This document shows, one piece after another, positions 30,291-38,882 of a stretch of DNA of 48,982 bases (within the stretch, counting starts at the first letter, position 1; the number at the start of each line of letters is the position of its first letter). The stretch covers positions 1-48,982 of the forward strand of contig JAUJND010000026.1 in the NCBI GenBank assembly GCA_030446505.1, given 5' to 3'. The translations under genes were made by a program, and so were the position numbers. The stretch is from Chroococcidiopsidaceae cyanobacterium YX2bin18 (GTDB lineage: Bacteria; Cyanobacteriota; Cyanobacteriia; Cyanobacteriales; Chroococcidiopsidaceae). The notes beneath the pieces are model-generated. The model was not told the origin of the DNA and searched no databases. It saw only the letters and a list, made by a program, of their open reading frames with translations.

Positions 30291-33200
30291 ATGACACTGC
30301 GTAATAAAACATTGCTACTCATTGGCGTGACACTAATCAGTCTAATTGGGGTTATATACGGCACCTCATCGACGATTTTACTGCACGGTTTTGCCGAAGT
30401 AGAGGCAGAGAATACGCGGCAAAATGTTAAACGAGTTCAGGATGCCTTATCTGAAGAAATTACTAAATTAGATCTGACAACTCGTGATTGGGCTGAGTGG
30501 GATGATACCTACGGCTTCGTTCAGGATGGCAACAAGGCAAGGGCATATTTTAAAGCGAATCTCAGGGATAACATCACTATCGCTAGAATCAAGGTCAATT
30601 TAATGCTGTATGTCCACTCCTCTGGACGAATGGTCTTTGGCAAAGGCTTTGACCTTGAGCGTGAAAAAGTCATACCAATTACGAAAGACTATCAAAAACA
30701 TTTTTCTGATAACCGCATCCTGCTTCAACCCCAGATAAAAAGTTCCTTAACGGGACTGATTTTGCTTCCGGAAGTTCCGATGCTGATTGCCTCAAGACCG
30801 ATCCTGCACACTGCAAGCACGGGTCCGGTTGCGGGAACATTACTCATGGGACGTTACCTAAATGCCGCTGCAATCAAACGGCTGGCGGAGCGAACCCATT
30901 TATCTATCACTACTCATCGGTTTAGCGATCCGCAGCTGCCTCCCGACTTCCAGGCAGCACGTTCCTCTTTGTCAGCAAAAGAACCAATTTTAGTCCGACC
31001 ATTGAGTGAACAAAGTGTTGCAGGATACACCATACTTAAGGACATTTATGGTCAGCCTGCAATTTTGATGCGCGTAGACAGCCCCAGAATGATTTATCAG
31101 CAAGGTCAAGCCAGTATTCGTTATCTTATCTTGTCTATCCTGGTCGTTGGTCTGGTATTTAGTTTAGCTACTCTATTACTTTTAGAAAAATTGATTTTGT
31201 CTCGGCTATCTCGTCTTAGTGCTGATGTTCACGGTATTGGCACAAGTGGTAACCTGGCAACACGAGTTTCATCAATTAGTGGTACAGACGAATTCTCTAG
31301 CCTAGCTGACACTATTAATGAAATGCTAGCAGCATTGGAACATTCGTTGGATGAGCAACGCCAGAGAGAAGATCGCTGCTACAAGCAAAACGCAACACTT
31401 GCGGAACTAGCAAAGTATAAAGCTCTAGACCGTGAGAATTTAAATGCTAGTTTCAGGAAAATAACACAGGCTGCGGCTCTTACCCTCGCGGTTGAGCGCA
31501 CTAGTGTCTGGTTATTTAATGACGAGCACTCAAAGCTTCACTGCATCAACCTGTATGAACAAAGTACAGGTGAGTATTCTCAAGGCATGGAGCTAACAGC
31601 AGCAAGTTATCCTGTTTACTTCAGGGCGTTGGCAGAACGTACCCTTGCGGTGTCCGATGTCAATACCGACCCCAGAACCAAGGAACTGTTAGAGTATTAC
31701 ACTCTACTTGGGATTGGATCTGTTTTAGATGCACCTATTTGGCTAAATGGAGAGGTGGCAGGAGTCGTTTGTCATGAATGCGTAGCAGCTAGCCGTCAGT
31801 GGGTATTAGAGGAACAGAATTTCGCTGCTTCGATAGCAGATTTAGTTTCCTTAGCAATTGAAGCATCTGAGCGTAAGCGATCGCAAGAAGAACTGCGATT
31901 GGCTCACGACGAATTAGAAACACGGGTTGCAGGACGGACTGCTGAACTTGCTCAAGCAAATATTGAGTTGCGCTCTGAAGTCAGCGAACGCAAAATAATC
32001 GAAGCAAAATTAATCCATGATGCCTTTCACGATTCCCTCACAGGCTTACCAAACCGGGCATTATTTATCGAACGGCTAGGACGTGTAATTCAGCGGACAA
32101 AAAGACACAAAGATTATTATTTTGCTGTACTCTTCCTAGACTTAGATCGCTTTAAGGTTATTAATGATAGCTTGGGTCACTTGCTAGGCGATCAACTACT
32201 AATTGGATTTGCCCGGAGATTGGAGATCTACCTACGTTCTGTAGATACAGTGGCACGTCTTGGCGGGGACGAGTTTGTAATTTTGCTCGATGGTATCAAG
32301 GACATCAACTGTGCAACTCAAATTGCTGACCGAATTCAAAAGGAATTAACTGCACCTTTTGATCTTAATGGATACGAAGTATTCATTAGCACAAGCATTG
32401 GCATTGCTTTAAGTACAACAGGTTATAACCAGCCAGAGGAAATTTTACGCGATGCTGATACGGTAATGTATCGTGCTAAGGCACTTGGTAAAGCACGCTA
32501 CGAGGTGTTTGATAAAGATATGCACGCACGGGCAGTTACCCTATTGCAGCTGGAAAATGACCTGCGGCGATCGCTTGAGCGTCAAGAACTGCAAGTTCAC
32601 TATCAACCTGTCGTTTCACTTAAAACTGGCAGAATTAATGGTTTCGAGGCACTTGTCCGCTGGCAACACCCACGTCGGGGTCTGGTTTTTCCAGCAGAGT
32701 TTGTGGCGATCGCAGAAGAAACCGGATTGATTGTTCCTATCGGTTACTGGGTACTCTGCGAGGCTTGTCGCCAAATGAGTGCATGGCAGAAATTTTATCA
32801 AGCAAGTGATCCTTTAACAATCAGCGTCAACTTTTCTGGTAAACAGTTTTCCCAACCGGATTTGATTAAACAAGTTGACCAAATTCTCAAAAAAACTGGT
32901 CTTGATGGCAAAAGTTTGAAGTTTGAGATCACAGAAAGTGTGCTAATTGGAAATTGTGACTCAGCAACTGCCATGCTCTTGCAATTAAAAAGTTTAGGTG
33001 TTCAAGTGGACATTGATGACTTTGGCACAGGCTATTCATCATTGAGTTATTTGCACCGCTTTCCGATTGATGCATTAAAGATTGATCGCTCATTCGTTAG
33101 CAGAATGGGCATTAATAACGAGAACTTAGAAATTGTCCAAACAATTGTAACAATGGCTCATAATCTGGGCATGAGTGTGGTTGCAGAAGGGATAGAAACG

Positions 33201-33338
33201 GCTGAGCAGTTGGCGCAACTTAGGTCATTACAATGTGAATATGGTCAGGGATATTTTTTCTCCAAACCATTGAACCCAGAAGCAGCGGCAGCTTTCATTG
33301 CTAAAGAAGCTTTGTTAGTCCAAAGTGGTGCTGCATAA
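30291..33338 (+). CDS. CHASE4-HAMP-GAF-GGDEF-EAL membrane receptor
   Basis: A c-di-GMP signalling receptor of about 1015 residues. From the chosen start: membrane helix (TLLLIGVTLISLIGVIYGTS), periplasmic CHASE4 domain with the typical TTRDWAEWDDTYGF, second helix (RYLILSILVVGLVFSLATLL), HAMP linker, GAF domain (VERTSVWLFNDEHSKLHCIN), short coiled coil, GGDEF domain with intact VARLGGDEFV, and EAL domain with GFEALVRWQHP and VDIDDFGTGYSSLSYLHRFP. Both synthase and phosphodiesterase motifs look active, so net output cannot be predicted. A frame extends upstream to 30174, but CHASE4 proteins normally begin MTLRNKTLL-like, so 30291 is preferred. Confidence 0.88.
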   Translation: MTLRNKTLLLIGVTLISLIGVIYGTSSTILLHGFAEVEAENTRQNVKRVQDALSEEITKLDLTTRDWAEWDDTYGFVQDGNKARAYFKANLRDNITIARIKVNLMLYVHSSGRMVFGKGFDLEREKVIPITKDYQKHFSDNRILLQPQIKSSLTGLILLPEVPMLIASRPILHTASTGPVAGTLLMGRYLNAAAIKRLAERTHLSITTHRFSDPQLPPDFQAARSSLSAKEPILVRPLSEQSVAGYTILKDIYGQPAILMRVDSPRMIYQQGQASIRYLILSILVVGLVFSLATLLLLEKLILSRLSRLSADVHGIGTSGNLATRVSSISGTDEFSSLADTINEMLAALEHSLDEQRQREDRCYKQNATLAELAKYKALDRENLNASFRKITQAAALTLAVERTSVWLFNDEHSKLHCINLYEQSTGEYSQGMELTAASYPVYFRALAERTLAVSDVNTDPRTKELLEYYTLLGIGSVLDAPIWLNGEVAGVVCHECVAASRQWVLEEQNFAASIADLVSLAIEASERKRSQEELRLAHDELETRVAGRTAELAQANIELRSEVSERKIIEAKLIHDAFHDSLTGLPNRALFIERLGRVIQRTKRHKDYYFAVLFLDLDRFKVINDSLGHLLGDQLLIGFARRLEIYLRSVDTVARLGGDEFVILLDGIKDINCATQIADRIQKELTAPFDLNGYEVFISTSIGIALSTTGYNQPEEILRDADTVMYRAKALGKARYEVFDKDMHARAVTLLQLENDLRRSLERQELQVHYQPVVSLKTGRINGFEALVRWQHPRRGLVFPAEFVAIAEETGLIVPIGYWVLCEACRQMSAWQKFYQASDPLTISVNFSGKQFSQPDLIKQVDQILKKTGLDGKSLKFEITESVLIGNCDSATAMLLQLKSLGVQVDIDDFGTGYSSLSYLHRFPIDALKIDRSFVSRMGINNENLEIVQTIVTMAHNLGMSVVAEGIETAEQLAQLRSLQCEYGQGYFFSKPLNPEAAAAFIAKEALLVQSGAA

Positions 33339-33347
33339 ATTAATACC

Positions 33348-35489
33348 CTATGACCTCATCGACAGGCTGATCCGCTGTAATTGCTCCTCTACTTTCAGCA
33401 CCCGAACTTTAACAACTTGTCCTACCTTAACTACCTGATGTGGGTCAGCAACAAATCGGTCAGCCAGTTGGGAGATATGCACTAGACCATCCTGATGAAC
33501 GCCGATGTCTACGAAGGCTCCAAAGTTGGCAACATTTGTAACAATGCCTTCTAGTTCCATTCCTACCTGGAGGTCTGTTATTTCCTTAATCCCCTGTTTA
33601 AAGTTGGCATACTTAAACTCAGCGCGGGGATCTCTACCTGGCTTTTCCAGTTCGCTGATAATATCGCGTAGCGTTGGTTCACCAACCGTATCCGTAACGT
33701 ATTTTTTTAAATTCACAGACTTGAGCTTAAGTGCCGCTTGAGCGATCTGCGCTAAAGGCACATTTAAATCAGCCGCCATCGCTTCCACCACAGCATAACT
33801 TTCTGGATGAACAGCTGTATTATCTAAGGGATTATCGCCACCACGAATCCGCAAGAATCCGGCTGCTTGCTCAAATGCCTTTGAACCTAACTTCGCGACT
33901 TTAAGCAGTGTGCGGCGATTTTTGAACACACCGTGTTCATTACGATAGGTGACGATGTTTTTCGCAATAGTAGGCGTAATCCCAGATACAAAAGTTAGGA
34001 GTTCTTTTGAAGCGGTGTTTAGATCCACTCCTACATAGTTGACGCAGCTTTCTACCGTTTGATCCAGCTTTTTTTTCAACAATTTCTGATCGACATCGTG
34101 CTGGTACTGTCCAACGCCAATCGACTTCGGATCAATTTTGACAAGTTCAGCCAAAGGATCTTGCAAGCGACGACCAATGCTGATTGCACCACGAACCGTA
34201 ATATCAAGCTCAGGGAACTCAGCGATCGCCACCTCACTTGCAGAATAAATTGATGCTCCCGACTCGTTCACCATTACCTTAATCGGCTGCTGAGTGCTCG
34301 TTGCCAAAACTTCAGTCAGGAACTCCTCTGTCTCACGTCCAGCTGTACCATTACCAATAGCAATTAGTTCAATCTTGTGCTTGTCAATCAAGTTCTTAAT
34401 TGTGCTGGCAGCCTTCAGACGTTGCTCCGCTGCTTGGTGCGGAAACACTGCTTGGTATTCCAAAAATTTCCCTGTCTGATCAACAACAGCAACCTTGCAG
34501 CCAGTCCGAAATCCGGGATCAATTGCCAACGTCGGTTTCATTCCCGCAGGGGGAGACAGCAACAATTCCCGCAGATTAGCTTCAAACGTCTTGATCGACT
34601 CGAAGTCGGCATAGATTTTCTGCTCAGAAATCACTTCACTAATCACAGAAGCTTTGATTAAACGGTTGAATGCATCCTTAAGCATCTCTTGGTAAAAATC
34701 CCGTATTGCTGGAACTTTTGTGTGAATTTCTGTCGACTCTAGGTAGGACAGCACAATGTCCTGATCAAAAGAGAGTTCAAAGCTCAACACACCCTCAGTT
34801 GCTCCCCGGCAAAGTGCCAGCATATTGTGCGGCGCAATGTTTCTCACCCCAATTTGGAAGTTTCGGTACATCTCAAACTTGGTTGTACCTTCGGGATAAT
34901 CATTTTTAATTCGGGAGATAAATACCCCTGAATTTAGGAGGTATTCTCGCAAGTATGACCGTAACTCAACCTTATAAGCCACCTCTTCAGCTAAAATATC
35001 GGAGGCACCTTTAAGCGCTTCCTCCACCGTTATTGCCTTGTCCTGGTATTTTGCAGCTTCTTGAGCCAATGACGCTGAAACAACACTTTTAAGGTTTAAC
35101 GCCTTAATAAATTCTGCTAATGGTTCCAAGCCTTTTTCTCTAGCAATAGTGGCGCGTGTCCTGCGCTTTGCTTTATAGGGAAGGTAAATGTCTTCTAGTT
35201 CAGTTTTCTGGAAACAGGCGGCAATTTTAGCTTTGATCTCGTCCGTGAGTTTGTCTTGCTCGGCGATCGCACTCAAAATCACCGTCTTGCGCTCTTCGAG
35301 TTCAGTCAAGTAGGTAAAGCGATCCGACAAGTCGCGCAGCTGAATTTCATTCATCTCCTCAGTGCGCTCTTTCCGGTAGCGAGCAATAAAAGGGACAGTT
35401 GCGCCTTCAGCGAAAAGTTCCAGAGCGTTTTTAATCTGAGTCGGTTTGAGTGAAAGCTCAGCAGCTAAAATTTGAGGGATAGTCAGCAT
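33348..35489 (-). CDS. tex: Tex-family RNA-binding transcription accessory protein
   Basis: Tex proteins bind nucleic acids and associate with transcription and RNA processing. The 713-residue chain starts MLTIPQILAAELSLKPTQIK and has the helical N-terminal Tex domain (VPFIARYRKERTEEMNEIQL), the YqgF/RNase H-like domain (LAIDPGFRTGCKVAVVDQTG), helix-hairpin-helix motifs (YVGVDLNTASKELLTFVSGI) and a C-terminal S1 RNA-binding domain (VTNVANFGAFVDIGVHQDGL). Length and order are standard. The frame is intact. Its stop is ten bases from the stop of the convergent GGDEF/EAL gene, with no visible terminator between them. Confidence 0.93.
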   Translation of the reverse strand: MLTIPQILAAELSLKPTQIKNALELFAEGATVPFIARYRKERTEEMNEIQLRDLSDRFTYLTELEERKTVILSAIAEQDKLTDEIKAKIAACFQKTELEDIYLPYKAKRRTRATIAREKGLEPLAEFIKALNLKSVVSASLAQEAAKYQDKAITVEEALKGASDILAEEVAYKVELRSYLREYLLNSGVFISRIKNDYPEGTTKFEMYRNFQIGVRNIAPHNMLALCRGATEGVLSFELSFDQDIVLSYLESTEIHTKVPAIRDFYQEMLKDAFNRLIKASVISEVISEQKIYADFESIKTFEANLRELLLSPPAGMKPTLAIDPGFRTGCKVAVVDQTGKFLEYQAVFPHQAAEQRLKAASTIKNLIDKHKIELIAIGNGTAGRETEEFLTEVLATSTQQPIKVMVNESGASIYSASEVAIAEFPELDITVRGAISIGRRLQDPLAELVKIDPKSIGVGQYQHDVDQKLLKKKLDQTVESCVNYVGVDLNTASKELLTFVSGITPTIAKNIVTYRNEHGVFKNRRTLLKVAKLGSKAFEQAAGFLRIRGGDNPLDNTAVHPESYAVVEAMAADLNVPLAQIAQAALKLKSVNLKKYVTDTVGEPTLRDIISELEKPGRDPRAEFKYANFKQGIKEITDLQVGMELEGIVTNVANFGAFVDIGVHQDGLVHISQLADRFVADPHQVVKVGQVVKVRVLKVEEQLQRISLSMRS

Positions 35490-35551
35490 CGGGTATCGAG
35501 GTTAAAAGCTTGGTTCTAAATATAAAATGATAAATCGCTACTGTTTCCTGC

Positions 35552-35594
35552 ACAGGCAGGATGACCATCAAACAAATCAAATCAGATTGCTATA
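35552..35594 (+). repeat. 43-bp repeat, copy 1
   Basis: This segment matches 36355-36397 in the same orientation with three mismatches in 43 bases. It lies just upstream of the DUF4385 pseudogene, whose other side carries copy 2. Only the right half of the larger element at 36316-36397 is present here. Confidence 0.85.
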
Positions 35595-35709
35595 GATAAA
35601 AAAGTTCAGATAAAAATGAAAGATTTTTTAGTTTCTTCTGTGCAGCTATTTTTAATCAGCAGTCCATCATTTTGTGATTTAACTCTATAGTCTAAAGCAA
35701 AAATTAATC

Positions 35710-36205
35710 ATGCCATTTGATTACTCAATTGATTTTAAAACTATCGATTTTCGCTCCTCTCTGAACTTTATCGAGTTGGTAAGGGTGAACAGGGGGGAGT
35801 GCTCTTGGCAGAACCTTATAAGTCTGAGATTTTACCATATTGGCGATTTAAAACTCCAGATATTGCTAGACACTCTAGCGAGAAAATATATGAAATGTTT
35901 TTAAATTATCTTCAGCAAGAAGATTTTGTTGGTGCAGATATGGCGCGAAAGTTTATCCAAATGGGCTATACGCGATCGCGCCGCTATGCTAATCATAAGA
36001 GTGGCAGAAAATATAAGAGCAATCCTCAAAAAGAAAGCTCTAAAGAAGCACAGATTAAAGCAAGAACAGAGATTTTATCGAATCAAGTAGATCCTGTTAA
36101 AGCTGAATGTGCGGCAATTTTTAAAGAAAATGGCTTCAGGCAAAGACGAATGATAAGTATCTCCAGCTTTTAGAAAAGCATAAAAAGATGTATGAGCAAG
36201 GCTGA
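35710..36205 (+). pseudogene. DUF4385-family gene with two frameshifts
   Basis: Joining three frames gives one DUF4385-like protein: MPFDYSIDFKTIDFR, then SELYRVGKGEQGGVLLAEPY, YWRFKTPDIARHSSEKIYEM, the conserved FVGADMARKFIQMGYTRSRR with RYANHKSGRKY, and an end KWLQAKTNDKYLQLLEKHKK to the TGA at 36203. The first break is around 35756-35763; the second is at the A4 run 36127-36130, where a fifth A would restore the frame. The function of DUF4385 is unknown. It lies between two direct repeats and next to the urease remnants, so real decay is likely. Confidence 0.75.
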
Positions 36206-36315
36206 AATTGAGTGGATACATTAGAGAGTATATTTAATTAATAAGTGAGAATTACTTACAGCGATCGCAGATAAATACAATATTATCAGTCAAGCAGATT
36301 TACTAGATTAACTAC

Positions 36316-36397
36316 TATAGCAGTCCTATTTCATTTATGAATGCAAGCTTATAGACAGGCAGGATGCCCATCCCACAAATCAAATCAGATTGCTATA
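36316..36397 (+). mobile_element. MITE-like element, 82 bp
   Basis: The ends are inverted repeats: TATAGCAGTCCTATTTCATTT on the left, and on the right the complement of TATAGCAATCTGATTTGATTT, about 21 bases with five mismatches. The element carries no coding sequence. Its right 43 bases recur at 35552-35594. It sits in the place where ureB would be expected, directly downstream of the ureA remnant. Confidence 0.6.
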
Positions 36398-36504
36398 TGA
36401 TTATTACCGCTGTAAAACAGTTCACGCTTACTGCTTTTTAGGATAAATAATTGTTAGGTAATTATTTGAGTTTTTTAGATATTATTAGCTTGACACTACT
36501 TTTT

Positions 36505-36808
36505 TTAACGAATTGGGTTATGAACCGTTACTAATTTTGTACCGTCAGGAAATGTTGCTTCAACTTGAACTTCATGGATCATTTCTGGCACACCTTCCAT
36601 TACGTCATGCCACTTTAGTAGTGTGTTGTGCCATAACTCATCAAATCTGCTACTGTTTGACCGTCTCTAGCTCCTTCTAAAATTGCAGCAGAAATATAAG
36701 CAATAGCTTCTGGGTAGTTCAGCTTTAGTCCTCTATCCTTACGTCGTTCTGCTAACAAGGCAGCAGTGAAAATCAGCAGCTTGTCTTTTCTTGGGGTGTA
36801 AGTTGCAT
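36505..36808 (-). pseudogene. ureA: Urease gamma subunit, frameshifted
   Basis: UreA is the smallest structural subunit of urease, the nickel enzyme that hydrolyses urea. Joining frames gives a complete gamma subunit of about 100 residues: [48 protein letters not shown] and the end [22 protein letters not shown]. The first break is at the T4 run 36786-36789 (one A missing on the coding strand after QEK). The second is at 36612-36628, where two bases are extra or one is missing before KWHDVMEG. The start is 11 bases after the ureD stop, the usual ureDA arrangement, but no ureB or ureC follows. Confidence 0.85.
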
Positions 36809-36819
36809 AAATTATTCCT

Positions 36820-37673
36820 TCAGATTTGCCAAACTCTGGGTAAGCAGACAGGTCGTCCCAAATAGGATAATCGCAGTAACTGCCACACAGCTTCGTAAAC
36901 CAGTTTCGCACCTCTGCTGAATTGGAGCCACGATAGCGACATAATATGCCAGATGTGAGACGAGTGACTCCGGCTTGCCCAAGGCATTCTGCTCCCAAAG
37001 TGCGCGACTTTTTGCCACTATTTCCGGTTCAACCGCTTGTCCTAGCCAGACTAAACTGCCTACTACTGACTGTCCAGCCAACCCGTGAGGACTATTGATA
37101 ATTTCTGCGCCACCTGGGAGCCATTGTCGGTCAATCCAAAGGGGGGTGTCCTTGCTGCCAAACTTCAGTGTGCGATCGCCACTCTCCCTGCAAAAATCTT
37201 TCTCCCTAGCAGTGCGACCAAACCGAGTAATATCCCAACCTAACCAACTACCTCCAATAGCTAATTCTACCCGAAGATCTTGGCGATAAATTGCACCGTT
37301 AAACACAATTGTTTCTTGAGGCAACCACTCTAAAGTAGCACCAGCGTCTACTTGCATTTATAGAGATTGTTTTGCTTATAAGCCATTACTGCGATAAATT
37401 TTACTAGCATACGTTTGTTGTAATTAAAGTTTTTGCCTGTGGTTCTAAGTGAAAATTGAGAGAGTTGCGATCGCCCCCGACAACTCCACTGTACTGTATG
37501 TAACACAACGCTATGACAAACATCTCCTTCAGGATAAAACGGTCGCTGTACCTTTAAAGGCGATCGCATTTGGTTGTAAATTAGCTGAGTTGTGCCTCTA
37601 CGCTGGGCATATCAAGCTTAAGGCTGCCATGCCAGCTAGTAGGGGGTATATCCTCTTTACAAGATTTGTCCAC
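36820..37673 (-). pseudogene. ureD: Urease accessory protein UreD, heavily decayed
   Basis: UreD is the scaffold for nickel insertion into urease. Fragments in several frames align in order: SWHGSLKL; YAQRRGTTQLIYNQMRSPLK and VQRPFYPEG; SGVVGGDRNSLNFHLEPQAK; ASKIYRSNGL; QVDAGATLEWLPQETIVFNG and [55 protein letters not shown]; and [21 protein letters not shown] at the end. Breaks lie near 37613, 37490, 37415, 37005 and 36889. Two stops, at 37376-37378 and 37358-37360, replace expected Gln codons (CAA to TAA). This is more damage than sequence error would explain. The start is uncertain; a GTG at 37673 is used. Confidence 0.85.
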
Positions 37674-37705
37674 GTCAGTTAACCCAAGTAAACGAAATAC
37701 TTTTA

Positions 37706-37806
37706 GGGAGTTACGCAGTTGAATGTCATGCTGAACACAGTGAAGCATCCCAGAGATTCTTCGCTACCGCTCAGAATGACATTATTGCGTCAACTGCGTA
37801 AGTCCT
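37706..37806 (+). mobile_element. MITE-like palindromic element, about 100 bp
   Basis: TTACGCAGTTGA (37711-37722) and its exact complement TCAACTGCGTAA (37790-37801) bound a segment that itself holds a GTCAT...ATGAC type inverted pair and the phrase GATTCTTCGCTACCGCTCAG, which belongs to repeats widespread in bacterial genomes. It carries no coding sequence and lies between the broken ureD and the membrane-protein gene. Confidence 0.65.
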
Positions 37807-37918
37807 GACTTTATTGATAACATCACACCCAACCCCAGCGCATACTCAAGCCTGCATTACAGTAGAAGTGTATAGCTTAAACCTGAGCGTATTCCACGCC
37901 AAAGTTTTGAGGAGCGCA

Positions 37919-38803
37919 ATGAAAACACTATTAACTCTTTTTAGCAAGGGACGCAGCGAACTTCAGACAGAAATAGATAAAGCAACCAGCCTTGATGCGG
38001 TAGTTAAGTTGGTGCAAACCGCTCGACGATCTTAAAACAATGTATATCGGCGATCTGAGCGTCGTTCAAGCACGTCTAGTTCTGTTTTTCTTGGACACGC
38101 TGCGCCAATCTGTCGCCACCCTCACTGCCGTCAAAGAGACGCAATCACGCCCAGATCCGCAACAAATCATCAGTCAAACGCATCCTAACAGCATACTAAA
38201 ACTGCTACAGGGAATTATCTGCTTAGGCATCTTAGTTTTGTTGTTCTCCTTAACCCGATCTGCGCCACTTACCTGGATGTCGATCTTGCTAATGTCTGTA
38301 CTGATTGGACTAGAAGCTGCAATTCAACTAGGCAAAGGTAACTTCCAAAACAGTCCCGACTCTTTCAGCTAGAAGCGCCTCAGATCAGCCTCCGTGTCGA
38401 TAGCAAAGTGCTTCTAGACAACATTGCCGATGCCCTAAACACCATTGACCGCGCAGTAGCTCAAGCTGAAGCAGTGAAAACTCTTGACTCAAACAGTGAA
38501 ATAGAAGAGATGCCAGAACTGTTGAATTTTCTGCAAACGTTGATCGGCGTATCATCGCTGGAAAATCCTGATATGACGCTCGAACTCACCAAACTTCTGC
38601 CCCAGATTTTGATGGAGCAAGGAATTCGAGTCCAGAGTTACCGCGCAAATGACGAGCGTAGTTCTCGGAAATATTTTGACTTTGAACCGCCCATTGACGA
38701 TACCAAGAACTACGTGACCCTAGCTCCCGCTTTGTTGAAGGGCGAACAGGTTCTGCGCCGAGGTCGGGTAATTGAGCCAGCTTATTCTGGCGCTAGAGAG
38801 TGA
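37919..38803 (+). CDS. Membrane protein preceding an Hsp70-like ATPase, two compensating frameshifts
   Basis: I do not recognise the family. The ATG at 37919 has a strong GAGGAG five to ten bases upstream. The chain starts MKTLLTLFSKGRSELQTEID, shifts frame near 38013-38018 (one extra A), continues PLDDLKTMYIGDLSVVQARL, has two membrane spans (KLLQGIICLGILVLLFSL and WMSILLMSVLIGLEAAIQL), shifts back near 38355-38360 (one missing T) to FQLEAPQISLRVDSKVLLDN, and ends with a soluble domain NIADALNTIDRAVAQAEAVK to about 38803. The shifts cancel, giving about 294 residues. Only 80 bases separate it from the Hsp70-like gene, so the two are probably one operon and may act together. Confidence 0.62.
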
Positions 38804-38882
38804 CATCTTTAAAGGCACAATTCGCTGGTGATCAGGCGCGGGGCAACTTAATTCGAGACAAGTCCTCAGAATTTTTAATACT

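Noticed and set aside
36615..36998. A UreD-UreA fusion protein in one open frame
   Set aside because: The frame joins the end of ureD to ureA only because of frame breaks; the bridge is the out-of-frame reading of the normal UreD C-terminus and UreA start.
37358..37378. Reassignment of TAA to glutamine
   Set aside because: TAA ends normal genes here (for example lnt and the rRNA methyltransferase) at the expected family length, and the suspicious TAA codons occur only in genes with other damage.
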